Shown here: positions 1 through 9,178 of the stretch, piece by piece
Layout of the letters: the number at the start of each line of letters is the position of its first letter
How positions within the stretch are numbered: position 1 is the stretch's first letter
From: CAYXVU01 sp964468725
GTDB taxonomy: Bacteria > Acidobacteriota > Blastocatellia > UBA7656
NCBI GenBank assembly: GCA_964468725.1
Contig: CAYXVU010000010.1
Location: 1-52,111, forward strand
Direction: 5' to 3'
Length of the DNA: 52,111 nt
Notes under the pieces: model-generated
The model's input: the letters and a program-made list of their open reading frames with translations, nothing else
Databases searched by the model: none
What the model was told of the DNA's origin: nothing
Position numbers and translations under genes: made by a program

Positions 1-152
1 GTAATCTCTGAGTTGATGGCGCCGCAATCACAAAATGCGACACCCTATACACGTCTGAGTTCGCTGAAAGGTTACAGGAGGAGGTTCCGGTCGTGTTTGT
101 GCTCTGTCGCCGACAGAACGGCAAACGGCGGCCGCACCGCGAACCGCCACTT

Positions 153-2783
153 TCATTGTTCACACCGAAGCGCAATCAGCGGATCAACCTTCGTCGCTCG
201 TCGCGCTGGGAGCCAGCAGGCCAGCCAGGCGACCAACAGCAACAACAAGGCAATCACGCCGAACGTCGGCGCATCCGTTGCACTCACGCCAAAGAGCAAA
301 CTCTTCATTAAGCGCGTCAATGCGAAGGCCCCTGCCAGCCCAAGCGCAACTCCTAGAAAGGCGAGCGAAAGTCCTTGCCCAAGGATGAGCCAGAGGACAT
401 CACGCGCCTGCGCGCCGAGCGCCAGCCGGATGCCGATTTCACTGGTGCGCTGCACGACTTGATAAGACACTACGCCGTAGATGCCGACGGTCGCCAGTGC
501 CAGCCCCAGCACGGCGAATAAGCCGAGCAGCAGCATGTAGAATCGTTGCGAGGCGATTGAATGCCCCGCCACCTCTTCCATCGTGGAAAACTCGGAGAGC
601 GCCAGCGTCGCATCTATCGCCGCCACCTCGCGCTTGATCGCCGCGCGCAGGCTCACAGGCTTGACCGTCGTGCGCACGGTGAAGTAGGCAGGCGTAAAGG
701 CGCGAACACTAGCCATCAGCTTGTCTGACATCTGCGGGATCGGCACGAAGACCGTCGGCAGCGCGGGGCGGTCTAAGCCTGATTGCTTGGTGTCGCTCAC
801 CACACCGACGACCTGGCGCGTGGGATCATTCAATCTGCGCCCGATGGAAAGCTGCCCGGCGAAGGGATTCTGCCCACTAAAGAAACGCTTGGCGAAGGCT
901 TCATTGACGATGGCGACGGGCGGCGCGGCGGCATTATCCGCGTCGGTGAAAGCGCGCCCTTGATTGACGACGATTTTCATGACGCGGAAGTAGTCCGGCG
1001 AGATCATGCGGAATTGCACACTCTCCACCTTGTCGGACTTGCCGGGAAAGGTGATCGGGATATTGAATTGCCGGTCAAGCGGCAGTTTGTTGGTGATGGC
1101 CGCCCCTTCGACGCCGGGCAAGTGGCTGATCCGTTCGAGCGCGTCGCGATAAAAGGCTGCCGCTTCATTGGTCGTGTCGTAGCGCTCGCCATTCAGCGCA
1201 ACCCGGCAGGTCAAGACATTGCGCGGGTCGAACCCCGGCTTGACGACCAACAAGTTGGTAAAGGTGCGAATCAGCAATCCGGCACCCACCAGCAGGATGA
1301 GCGAGAGCGCCACTTCAGCCACGACCAGCGCGGCGCGCAACCGCCCGCGCGCCGCGCTGCCTTTGCCTGCGTTCTCTTTGAGCGCCGTGTTGACCGCTAC
1401 CTGGCGGGCCTGCCACGCGGGAAACAGACCAAACAGCAAGCCCGTCGCAATCGTGACAGCGAAAGTGAACGCCAGTACGCGCCAATCAAGGCTGATCACG
1501 GCGATCTTGGGCAACAAGTCTCTGGGGATCATGGCAACGAGCAAGTCGGTGCCCCGGACGGCCAGCAACCACTCGGTGCCGCCGCTAATGACCGCCAGCA
1601 ATAATCCTTCCGTCAGCAACTGCCGCACAATCCTGCCGCTGCCCGCACCCAATGCCTTGCGGACGGCGATCTCCCGTTGCCGCGCCGCGGCGCGCGCCAG
1701 TTGTAGATTGGCGACGTTGACGCAGGCAATCAGCAACAGGAAGCCGCCCGCACCCAACAGCAGCCACAACCATTGCGCCACGCCGCTCGTGGATAATTCC
1801 TCGTCTGCCAATTCTTGGTACGGCATCGCGCCGATGCTCTCACCCTCTTGCATTTGTTCGGGGAAAGCCGCGCGATATTTCTCGGCAATCACTTTCAATT
1901 CGGCTTCGGCCTGCGCGGCGGTTGCGCCCGGTTTCAAGCGGCCAATCACCTCAGCGTTGGGGTCGCTGTTGACATTGAGCCGCGCCTGCATCGGCACAAA
2001 CAGGTCAGCATCAAATCCGAGCCGGAACTCCGGCGGCATGATACCGACGACTGTCACTGCGAGATCGTTGAGCAATAGGCTCTGGCCCAGGAGCGCCGGG
2101 TTGGCGCTGAACTGCCTGCGCCATAATCCGTCGCTTAAGATCGCCACGCGCGGGCCGCCCGGCGTGTCCTCTTCTTTGGCGAACGCGCGACCCAAAGCGG
2201 GAGCGATGCCCAGCACGCGGAAGAAATCTTCCGACACGCGCAAGGTGCGCACGAATTCAGCCTCGTTGCCGCCCGCAAGATTTCCGTCCGCGCCGCCATA
2301 TCTCGAATAGGTCGCCATGGCCTCGAACGATTGGCAGTGCTCACGCCAGAAGAGAAATTTCGGTTCGCCCGAACCGGAGATGCCACTGCGATACATTTGC
2401 CCGACATATAACAACCGATCTGCCTCAGGATAGGGCAATGGCCTGAGCAGCACGGCATTGACCACACTGAAAATCGCCGTATTCGCGCCGATGCCGAGCG
2501 CCAACGTCAGCACCGCCATCAACGTAAAGCCCGGATTCTTGCGCAACATTCGCATGCCGAAGCCTACGTCCTGCCACAACTGTTCAAGCGAGATCCAGCC
2601 CCACATCTCGCGGGTCACCTCTTTGACCAAGCCTACGTTACCGAATTCACGGCGCGCATTGGCGCGGGCTTGTTCGGCGGTTTCGCCGCGCTCGATTCGC
2701 TCCCGAATAGCTTCATCAAGATGCTGCGCGATTTCAGTTTCAATCTCTTCTTCTTTGCGTTGCCGCCAGCGAAAGAGTTTCAT
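153..2783 (-). CDS. P1: ADOP-family duplicated MacB/FtsX-like permease, type-1 prefix
   Basis: 876 aa. Residues 8-60 form a charged, helical cytoplasmic prefix (ETEIAQHLDEAIRERI) seen in no other permease here. TM1 is about 86-112, periplasmic MacB core 1 about 115-335, TM2-TM4 about 338-458, TM5 about 484-506, core 2 about 510-745, and TM6-TM8 fill the C-terminus. Cytoplasmic coupling motifs of the MacB/FtsX kind are present twice (ARQREIAVRKALGA and QRTSEIGIRLALGA). The ATG at 2783 is preferred over an in-frame GTG nine bases upstream because AGGAG lies at suitable spacing; this Shine-Dalgarno overlaps the PadR 1 stop codon, so the pair is probably translationally coupled. The C-terminus ends DPLIALRCEQ, a variant of the family ending. 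No ATPase is adjacent. The family is recognised firmly; the function is unknown. Confidence 0.93.
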   Translation of the reverse strand: MKLFRWRQRKEEEIETEIAQHLDEAIRERIERGETAEQARANARREFGNVGLVKEVTREMWGWISLEQLWQDVGFGMRMLRKNPGFTLMAVLTLALGIGANTAIFSVVNAVLLRPLPYPEADRLLYVGQMYRSGISGSGEPKFLFWREHCQSFEAMATYSRYGGADGNLAGGNEAEFVRTLRVSEDFFRVLGIAPALGRAFAKEEDTPGGPRVAILSDGLWRRQFSANPALLGQSLLLNDLAVTVVGIMPPEFRLGFDADLFVPMQARLNVNSDPNAEVIGRLKPGATAAQAEAELKVIAEKYRAAFPEQMQEGESIGAMPYQELADEELSTSGVAQWLWLLLGAGGFLLLIACVNVANLQLARAAARQREIAVRKALGAGSGRIVRQLLTEGLLLAVISGGTEWLLAVRGTDLLVAMIPRDLLPKIAVISLDWRVLAFTFAVTIATGLLFGLFPAWQARQVAVNTALKENAGKGSAARGRLRAALVVAEVALSLILLVGAGLLIRTFTNLLVVKPGFDPRNVLTCRVALNGERYDTTNEAAAFYRDALERISHLPGVEGAAITNKLPLDRQFNIPITFPGKSDKVESVQFRMISPDYFRVMKIVVNQGRAFTDADNAAAPPVAIVNEAFAKRFFSGQNPFAGQLSIGRRLNDPTRQVVGVVSDTKQSGLDRPALPTVFVPIPQMSDKLMASVRAFTPAYFTVRTTVKPVSLRAAIKREVAAIDATLALSEFSTMEEVAGHSIASQRFYMLLLGLFAVLGLALATVGIYGVVSYQVVQRTSEIGIRLALGAQARDVLWLILGQGLSLAFLGVALGLAGAFALTRLMKSLLFGVSATDAPTFGVIALLLLLVAWLACWLPARRATKVDPLIALRCEQ

Positions 2784-2796
2784 ACACACCACTCTC

Positions 2797-3141
2797 CTAT
2801 TCTTGCGGATGCAGAATGCCAGCCATCGCTGCGGTCAGCCGCTCCCAGTTGGTGCGTTCTGCTGCCAGTTGCTTCTTGCCCGCTGCGGTCAGTTGATAGG
2901 TTTTGACCTTCTGATTGTTCTCCGATACCGTCCATTCGGCTTTGATCCATTTTTTGCGTTCCAGCCGGTGCAAGGCCGGATAGAGTGAGCCGGTATCCAC
3001 CTGTAAGACTTCGCCGGAACCAAGGCGAATGGCCTGACTGATGCCGTAACCGTGCCGCGGCCCCCATTGCAGCGTCTGCAAAATGAGCAGATCAAGAGTG
3101 CCTTGCAGCAATTCGATGCGATTCTCATATTGACGTTTCAT
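2797..3141 (-). CDS. PadR-family transcriptional regulator 1
   Basis: 114 aa winged-helix regulator of the short PadR type (PadR-s2 size). The N-terminal helix (LLQGTLDLLILQTL) is followed by the HGYGISQ segment, the recognition-helix region GSLYPALHRLE and the wing strand KTYQLTAAGKKQL. PadR proteins are usually dimeric repressors of a neighbouring gene, released by a ligand or stress. The stop codon is 13 bp from the P1 ATG, so regulator and permease form a two-gene operon. The ATG at 3141 has an AAGGAAA-type ribosome site. A pair of TGTA-N7-TACA sites lies 32-69 bases upstream and is the likely autoregulatory operator. The ligand cannot be inferred. Confidence 0.93.
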   Translation of the reverse strand: MKRQYENRIELLQGTLDLLILQTLQWGPRHGYGISQAIRLGSGEVLQVDTGSLYPALHRLERKKWIKAEWTVSENNQKVKTYQLTAAGKKQLAAERTNWERLTAAMAGILHPQE

Positions 3142-3167
3142 GACCGTTTCCTTTTTTATAATTATCT

Positions 3168-3210
3168 TAGGGTGTAGACAGGGTACACCCTAGTCTGTAG
3201 TTTGTCTACA
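3168..3210 (-). promoter_or_regulatory. Candidate PadR 1 operator: two tandem palindromes
   Basis: At 3168-3192 there is a perfect inverted repeat TAGGGTGTA-N7-TACACCCTA. Twenty-three bases further is a second TGTA-N7-TACA (3196-3210), so the two centres lie on roughly the same helical face. PadR operators are typically dyads built on TGTA/TACA or ATGT/ACAT half-sites. An AT-rich, -10-like stretch (3151-3168, minus strand) lies between the dyads and the padR start. I see no convincing -35 box, so the exact promoter is not placed. Confidence 0.6.
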
Positions 3211-3290
3211 GCCTTAACGTGAAAATTTTTACGCGGGCGGTTTTGTGCAAGAGTGAGGGGTAATATCGAGTTGCCAATCAACCTGAGATG

Positions 3291-3356
3291 GTTGAGAGGC
3301 GGTCAGAGACTGCCGACCTTGCGTACGAGCACGGCGGTCAGAGACCGCCTCTCAAC
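3291..3356. repeat. Palindromic intergenic repeat, copy 1 (imperfect)
   Basis: Arms 3291-3315 and 3332-3356 begin and end with GTTGAGAGGCGGTC and its complement. The right arm is identical over 25 bases to that of the copy at 19468-19532. The left arm differs mainly because the three-base centre of its own internal palindrome GGCGGTC-N3-GACCGCC reads AGA instead of TCT, with one further substitution (GACTGCC). Confidence 0.85.
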
Positions 3357-3484
3357 AAAGATATTTCATCTTGTTTTGCAATTCCGTATAAGAGGCTGGT
3401 AAGGGGAAGAAGGCGAGCCGGACGGTCTCTGACAAGAGCGTGGCTGCAGTGAGTTGAGGTGAAGATCGCTCTCTCGATTCAGTT

Positions 3485-3519
3485 GCCAATCGGCACGCAG
3501 ACCTTGCGTGCCGATTGGC
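3485..3519 (-). terminator. 14-bp hairpin downstream of P2, possible 3' end of the five-permease operon
   Basis: GCCAATCGGCACGC (3485-3498) and its exact complement (3506-3519) enclose a 7-base loop, 48 bases past the P2 stop. No T-run follows on the minus strand, so it is not a canonical intrinsic terminator; it could instead protect the 3' end of the transcript. One arm resembles the start of the conserved VPRRLRADW-coding block of P2-P5. Confidence 0.5.
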
Positions 3520-3566
3520 GGGAAGCGGCTGCGGATACGAATCGTCGAGGCGACGGATTGTCCGAA

Positions 3567-6401
3567 TTACTCGTGCCGCAAGGCAACCAGCGGATCAACG
3601 CTTGCCGCGCGTCGCGCCGGTAGCCAGCAGGCGAACAGTGCGATGATCACCAACAACCCGGCGATACTGACGAAGGTTACAGGGTCAGTGCCGCTGACGC
3701 CGTATAGCATTTCGGCCATCTGTCGCTGCCAACCCCGTTCGCTGAAGTAGTTCGAGGCCAGCAGGCGTTTCAAGCCGTAGCCGCTCAGTGCGCCGACCGT
3801 CAGCCCGATCAAGACCAGTTTCATGCCTTGCCAGATCACCAACCGCAACACCTGTGTTGGTTCAGCTCCGAGCGCCATACGGATGCCGATTTCGGTTGTG
3901 CGTTGTGCTACTGAATAAGCCAATACCCCGGTCAGGCCGATTGCCGCCAGCAACAGCGCGAGAGCGCCGAAGAAACTGAGCAACCGCGCATAGAGCCGTT
4001 CTTGTGACAAAGTCTGTGCGGCGCGCGCTTCCTGCGTGTCGATTTCGGTGATTGGCAAATTGCTATCGAGTTCGTGAATGGCTTGCCGCACCGCGCTGAC
4101 GAGTGCCGTTGGCGCAGCATTCGTTCGTATGGCGAAGTGCATCTGGCCGATGTTTCTCGTCTCTTGCTGCCAAGGCGTGAACATCAAAGGTTCGATGTCA
4201 TCGCGTTGACTGTTGTACTTGGTATCGGCGACGATGCCGATGATCTCGATCTCTTCTTTCTCTTCCTCCTCGCGCACGCGCTGGCCGAGCGCCGTAGCGC
4301 CGGGGAAGAATCTCTCACTGAAGGTTTGATTAACGATGGCGACGCGCGGCGCTTTGGCGCTGTCGGTCGCCGCAAAGTTGCGCCCGGCAAGCAGCGGAAT
4401 CTCCAACGTGGAAAAATAGTTTTCGCGCACCATTTGCCGATTCGTGATGTGTGATTCCCCCACCTTCTCTGTCGTCTCGCCGGGCAGCAACACCCCAGTG
4501 TTCCACATCGAATTGGCGATCATTGGAATGCGCCCAAAGGTTGCCGCACGCCCGCCCGGCAGACTGTCCAATCGCGTGAATACCTGTTGGTAAAACTGCA
4601 ACAGCCGGTCTTCTTTGTACCCGCCTTGCTCTGGCTGCAAGGTGAAGAGCAAGAGGTTTTCTTGATTGAAGCCGACATTGACATTTTGCAGGTTATAGAG
4701 AGTGCGAATGAATAACCCTGCGCCAATCAACAGCAACAAAGACAAGGCGACTTGCGCAATCACCAGCCCTTTGCTGAGCCGCGACACGACGCCGGTCGTG
4801 CGTTGACCTTGCTTGAGTCCCTGCGTCAGGTCAGGCCGCGAAGCTCGCCACGCAGGCATAAGTCCGAAGAGGATGCCGGTCAACAGCGAAACGGCGAGGG
4901 TAAAGAGCAAGACGCGCCAATTCAGATTGGGCGCAATGTCGGGTGGCAAAAAATCGCTGTCGCGGCCTGCCATTGCCACTAAAAAATTTTTCCCCCAATA
5001 GGCGAACAGGACGCCGACCAGCCCGCCTATGATGGAGAGGAGTATGGCTTCGGTCAGCAGTTGCCGAATCAATCGCCAACGCCCTGCGCCGACGGCTACG
5101 CGCACAGTAATTTCCGGTGTGCGAAGTGCAGCCCGCGCCAGCAGCAGATTGGCGACATTGGCGCAGGCGATCAACAACACAATGGCGACAATCACGAAGA
5201 GGCCGTAGATGGTCGCCTGATAGCGGTTGCGCGTCTCCATCATGCCCCGACTGCCGGGTTGAGCAATCAACTGCGGATAATCCTTGTCTTCCAATACGGC
5301 AACATCACCATCCCGGCGCGGCGCGGGCATGGCTTCGAGGGCGGCGGTTTGGAAAGCGGGGTTGAGGCTTTCGCTGGCTTGTTGCAGCGTCGCGCCGTCT
5401 TTCAAGCGCCCCATTACATTGACCCACCAGTAACCCGGTGACCCCTCTTTCCCCTCTGCTTTTGGCTTTGCCATCGCCGTGTTCTCGCCAAGCAGGAGCG
5501 GTTCGAAGCGGATTGGCACAGTGACTTCGGGGCGGTCATTGACTTGCATCGCTCCGTTGAATGCGGGCGGTGCGACGCCAATGATGGTAAAGGCCGTCTT
5601 ATTCAGCTTGATCTGTTGCCCGATCACCTCGAAGTTAGCGGCGAAGCGCTCCTGCCAGTATCGGTGGCTGAGGATGGCGACCGGCGGCGCGGAGAGGTTG
5701 TCATCTTCGGGAAGGATGGGGCGACCGGCTATGGGTTGTACGCCTAACGCGTTATAGTAATTGCCGGAAACCCCTTGCCCTTGTACCACTTCGGCTTGCT
5801 CGCCGATGACGCAGGTCAATTCATAGAGCGGAGCAAAGAAGAAGAGGTCGCTCAGCGGACTCTCCGATCCTTCGGCCTGTGCGGCGCGCAATTTCTCGAT
5901 GACATCATAGCGAAAGACCGAAGCGGCGCGTCGCCCCGGCGGCATCGGCCCGAATGTGCCACGCATTCCTGTTAATCGAAAGGGGCCCCCGGACTCCCAT
6001 CGAAATACGACTAATCGCTCTGGCTCTTTGACGGGCAGCGTTTGCAGCAGCACCGTATCCACTAAGCTGTAAAGCGCGGTATTGGCACCAATCCCCAACG
6101 CCAGCGATAACACAGCGACTGCCGTGAACCATCTGTTCTTGAGCAGCATTCGCCAACCATACTTCAAATCTTGAAACATCTCGTCCTCCAATCGGTAAGG
6201 TTGCAGCCAAAGCGCATCCCAAAACGCGCCCAACGAGCGCCAGAAGAGATCGAATTTATTTTGCCAGTTGAGCAGTTCCCACTCGGTCAGCATCATCTCG
6301 CGCCAACGCAATTCGGCTTCCCACTCCTGTCGCCAATCGGCGCGCAGCCGTCGCGGCACGATGACTCCGATCAAGCGAATCAACCAGCGGTGCAGATTCA
6401 T
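3567..6401 (-). CDS. P2: ADOP-family duplicated permease, type-2 prefix, last gene of PadR 2 operon
   Basis: 944 aa, the longest permease here. Residues 1-75 are the type-2 prefix (RLIGVIVPRRLRADWRQEW, then SLGAFWDALWLQP), predicted cytoplasmic. The duplicated permease unit follows, with TM1 near 88-115. Core 1 is of the B subtype (AFNGAMQ, then a long W-containing insert, GYWWVNVMGRLKDG). Oddities: coupling motif 1 is divergent (RTPEITVRVAVGA, a proline where most copies have K or R), and an extra segment of about 14 residues (NYFSERGWQRQMAEM) sits between TM7 and TM8 at about 884-898. The ATG at 6401 has no clear Shine-Dalgarno. An 87-bp spacer separates it from P3 and contains GTTCGC/GCGAAC and GTCGGT/ACCGAC complementary pairs. 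Confidence 0.92.
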   Translation of the reverse strand: MNLHRWLIRLIGVIVPRRLRADWRQEWEAELRWREMMLTEWELLNWQNKFDLFWRSLGAFWDALWLQPYRLEDEMFQDLKYGWRMLLKNRWFTAVAVLSLALGIGANTALYSLVDTVLLQTLPVKEPERLVVFRWESGGPFRLTGMRGTFGPMPPGRRAASVFRYDVIEKLRAAQAEGSESPLSDLFFFAPLYELTCVIGEQAEVVQGQGVSGNYYNALGVQPIAGRPILPEDDNLSAPPVAILSHRYWQERFAANFEVIGQQIKLNKTAFTIIGVAPPAFNGAMQVNDRPEVTVPIRFEPLLLGENTAMAKPKAEGKEGSPGYWWVNVMGRLKDGATLQQASESLNPAFQTAALEAMPAPRRDGDVAVLEDKDYPQLIAQPGSRGMMETRNRYQATIYGLFVIVAIVLLIACANVANLLLARAALRTPEITVRVAVGAGRWRLIRQLLTEAILLSIIGGLVGVLFAYWGKNFLVAMAGRDSDFLPPDIAPNLNWRVLLFTLAVSLLTGILFGLMPAWRASRPDLTQGLKQGQRTTGVVSRLSKGLVIAQVALSLLLLIGAGLFIRTLYNLQNVNVGFNQENLLLFTLQPEQGGYKEDRLLQFYQQVFTRLDSLPGGRAATFGRIPMIANSMWNTGVLLPGETTEKVGESHITNRQMVRENYFSTLEIPLLAGRNFAATDSAKAPRVAIVNQTFSERFFPGATALGQRVREEEEKEEIEIIGIVADTKYNSQRDDIEPLMFTPWQQETRNIGQMHFAIRTNAAPTALVSAVRQAIHELDSNLPITEIDTQEARAAQTLSQERLYARLLSFFGALALLLAAIGLTGVLAYSVAQRTTEIGIRMALGAEPTQVLRLVIWQGMKLVLIGLTVGALSGYGLKRLLASNYFSERGWQRQMAEMLYGVSGTDPVTFVSIAGLLVIIALFACWLPARRAASVDPLVALRHE

Positions 6402-6488
6402 ATAGAAAACCGGTTCGCTTATCCTCGTCGGTCATCCATCGGCGGCGGAGAGCGTTTTGTGCGAACGAGGGACAACCGACAACTACCC

Positions 6489-9173
6489 TTACTCCTGGCG
6501 CAAGGCCATCAGCGGGTCTATTTTGGTGGCTCGCCACGCTGGTACAAAGCAGGCCAGCAGGGCGACGGTTGTCAATAACAGACTGATTGCTGCAAAGGTC
6601 ACCGGATCGGTTGCGCTCACTCCGTAGAGAACGGTTGCCAACAGTCTCGTTAGTCCGAATGCGGCAATGAGACCGAGCGCGACGCCGCTGAGAGCCATCT
6701 TCATTCCCTGTCGAAGGACGAGGCCAAGCACATCCTTGCGTTGCGCTCCTAATGCTACCCGAATGCCCAATTCGTGCGTCCGTTGCCCGACCAGATAGGA
6801 GATGACGCCATAAAGGCCAATGCTGCCGAGAAGCAGCGCGGCGGCGGCAAAAGCGTTGAGCAGCATCATCGAAAAGCGTTGGGTTGCCAGCGAATCGGCA
6901 ATGATTTGATTCATTGTCTGCGACCCAAAGATGACATTTTGGCTGTTCTGATTTTGCGCGGCCTTGCGAATCGCCGCCAACAACGTTGAGAGGTCGGCCT
7001 CGCCCTCGGCGACCGGTTCGGCACGCACCACGACATCGAGGCTGGAAGGACTTCCGGATAACTGTCTGAGCGGTTCATAGAGTTGAGCTTGTAGCGACTC
7101 TTGCTCGTTGGCCTGAAGATTCCACTGTTTGACGTGGCCGACGACGCCGATGATCTGCAACGGGTCGCGGTCATCGCCGATATTGATGCGCTTGCCGATA
7201 GGCTCGGTGTTCGGGAAATACTGTTGAGCAAAGACCTCGTCAATGATGACGACAGGCTGAGAGCGTTCATCGTCGTGAGCCGTGAAGAAACGGCCTTGTT
7301 TGAGCGGGATGCCCATAGCCGTCAGGTAAGCGGGTTCAACCCGATAGATCAGCGCCATATTCATTTCGCTGGTGCTGGCAGGTTTGGGTTGCCCGTCGAG
7401 CCAGAAGAAGAGGTCATCTTCGCTCTGTAAGGGAGCCGCGCCTGCCGTAAACGATGCCGCTTGAACTCCGGGCACGGCATTGATTTGCTCGCTCAGTTCG
7501 CGCAGATTGGCAGCGGCTACCTCGTCGCTTGCCCTGCTCATCTCGGGCGGCAGTCCCAGACCGAAGGTCAACAGGTTGTCTGCTTGAAACCCGGGATCCA
7601 CTTTCCAGATGGCGTTGAGGCTGCGAATCATCAGCCCCGCGCCGATCAGCAAGACCACTGCCAACCCCATCTCGACTGCAACCAATACGCTTTGTGCGCG
7701 ATGGCTTGCCGTACCAGCTCGGTGACCGCCCTCTTTGAGGGTTTCTGACAAGTGACGCTGCGAAGACTTAAATGCCGGAGCCAGCCCCGCCAGCAGACCT
7801 GTGAATAAAGAAATGGCAAGAGTGAAGAGCAGCACACGGGTATCGAGTCCGATTTCATCGGCGCGCGGTAAAGCTGTTGGTAAGCGGCTGAGAGCGGCTT
7901 GGGTGCCCCAACCGGCAATCAGCACGCCCAGCCCGCCGCCCATCAATGCTACTAGCAGACTTTCAGTCAGCAATTGGCGCAGCAATCGCCATCGGCCTGC
8001 ACCGAGCGCAGCCCGAATGGCGAATTCGCGCCGCCTGCCGGTCGAACGCGCCAGCAACAGATTGCTGACATTGACGCAGACAATCAACAGCACGCAGCCG
8101 ACTGCGCCCAACAACAGCCAGAGGATCACCTCGACCGAGCCCACCAGCCGCTCTTTCATCGAAATGACGCTTGCTCCGTTGCCGCGATTGGAGTCGGGAT
8201 AGGCTTCGGCAAGGTTTCGCATCACGCGATTCAGGTCGTCGAAGGCTTGCTCGCGGGTGATTCCAGGCTTGAGCCGACCAATGCCGTGCAGCCCCAGAGC
8301 CGCCCTCCGGTTGCCGAGCGCGGGAGTATTCCATTGACCAATGGGCACATACACATCATCGCGGCGAAAGAGTTTGAAATTCGCCGGAAGCACGCCGATG
8401 ATGGCGTAACTTTTGTCATCAAGGATCAGATTTCTGTCCAGCACATCAGCGGCTGAATTGAACTTGCGTTGCCAAAGCTCCGCGCTGATGATTGCCACTG
8501 GAGTTGTGCCTTGCTCATCCTCTCCGGCTGCGAAGTTGCGCCCCAGAATAGGCTGGATGCCAAACACGGTAAAGTAGTCTGCCGTAACCCATCGCCCGTC
8601 AATTCGCTCAGCCTCCCCCAGTCCGCTCAAGGTGAAACCGTTGCCGCGCGATAGCGCCATTGCGGAGAAGGTCTGATTCTCTCGTTGCCAGTCACGAAAA
8701 TTCAGGTAGGGAATCGCCCCCGTCTCAAAATTCGGTTTGCTTTGATGCAGTGTCACCAGTTGTTCCGGTTGCGGGTAGGGTAGGGGATTGAGCAGCACCC
8801 CATTGACGACGGAGAAGAGCGCAGCATTTGCGCCGATGCCCAGCGCCAGGGTCAAGATCGCAATGAAGGTGAATCCTTTATGCTTGAGCAGCATACGTAG
8901 TCCGAATTTGACATCTTGAAACATCTCGTCCTCCAATCGTCGCGGTTGTAACCAAAGAGCATCCCAAAACGCGCCCAACGAGCGACGCAACAGATCGAGT
9001 TTGTAGCGCCAATTGAGCCTGTCCCACTCGGCCAGTTGTTGTTCGCGCCAGTGCAACTCGGCTTGCCACTCTTCGCGCCAATCGGCGCGCAGCCGTCGCG
9101 GCACGATCACGCCGATCAGGCGAATCAGCCAAAACCAGAGGCGAAAGCGCGTTGGGCTCGCTAAGTCAGCCAT
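6489..9173 (-). CDS. P3: ADOP-family duplicated permease, type-2 prefix
   Basis: 894 aa. The type-2 prefix occupies about residues 10-85 (WLIRLIGVIVPRRLRADW at the start, then LRRSLGAFWDALWLQPRRLEDEMFQD in pieces). Core 1 is of the A subtype (YLNFRDWQREN; FKLFRRDDVYVPIG). Coupling motifs are TGRRREFAIRAALGA and GQRTHELGIRVALGA, and the C-terminus is KIDPLMALRQE. Its ATG is only 5 bp past the P4 stop codon and has a weak Shine-Dalgarno, which suggests translation coupled to P4. It is the fourth permease of the PadR 2 operon. Confidence 0.93.
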   Translation of the reverse strand: MADLASPTRFRLWFWLIRLIGVIVPRRLRADWREEWQAELHWREQQLAEWDRLNWRYKLDLLRRSLGAFWDALWLQPRRLEDEMFQDVKFGLRMLLKHKGFTFIAILTLALGIGANAALFSVVNGVLLNPLPYPQPEQLVTLHQSKPNFETGAIPYLNFRDWQRENQTFSAMALSRGNGFTLSGLGEAERIDGRWVTADYFTVFGIQPILGRNFAAGEDEQGTTPVAIISAELWQRKFNSAADVLDRNLILDDKSYAIIGVLPANFKLFRRDDVYVPIGQWNTPALGNRRAALGLHGIGRLKPGITREQAFDDLNRVMRNLAEAYPDSNRGNGASVISMKERLVGSVEVILWLLLGAVGCVLLIVCVNVSNLLLARSTGRRREFAIRAALGAGRWRLLRQLLTESLLVALMGGGLGVLIAGWGTQAALSRLPTALPRADEIGLDTRVLLFTLAISLFTGLLAGLAPAFKSSQRHLSETLKEGGHRAGTASHRAQSVLVAVEMGLAVVLLIGAGLMIRSLNAIWKVDPGFQADNLLTFGLGLPPEMSRASDEVAAANLRELSEQINAVPGVQAASFTAGAAPLQSEDDLFFWLDGQPKPASTSEMNMALIYRVEPAYLTAMGIPLKQGRFFTAHDDERSQPVVIIDEVFAQQYFPNTEPIGKRINIGDDRDPLQIIGVVGHVKQWNLQANEQESLQAQLYEPLRQLSGSPSSLDVVVRAEPVAEGEADLSTLLAAIRKAAQNQNSQNVIFGSQTMNQIIADSLATQRFSMMLLNAFAAAALLLGSIGLYGVISYLVGQRTHELGIRVALGAQRKDVLGLVLRQGMKMALSGVALGLIAAFGLTRLLATVLYGVSATDPVTFAAISLLLTTVALLACFVPAWRATKIDPLMALRQE

Positions 9174-9178
9174 CCGCT

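Larger units (their letters stand above)
3142..3566. other. 425-bp intergenic region between the P2 operon end and padR 1
   Basis: Besides the operator pair at 3168-3210, this stretch holds a 66-bp palindromic repeat element (3291-3356), a degenerate scrap of the same repeat (GGTCTCTGACAAGAG around 3424-3438), and a 14-bp perfect hairpin (3485-3519) located 48 bases beyond the P2 stop codon. I see no coding sequence that looks real. Confidence 0.7.

Noticed and set aside
103..117. TCTGTCG-C-CGACAGA palindrome beyond the P1 stop as a terminator
   Set aside because: The stem is short and no T-run follows on the minus strand, so it is too weak to call.
1219..2310. Long plus-strand open frame (363 codons) inside P1
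   Set aside because: It is antisense to the conserved permease, rich in Ser/Arg/Pro from complementing GC-rich codons, and has no domain features.
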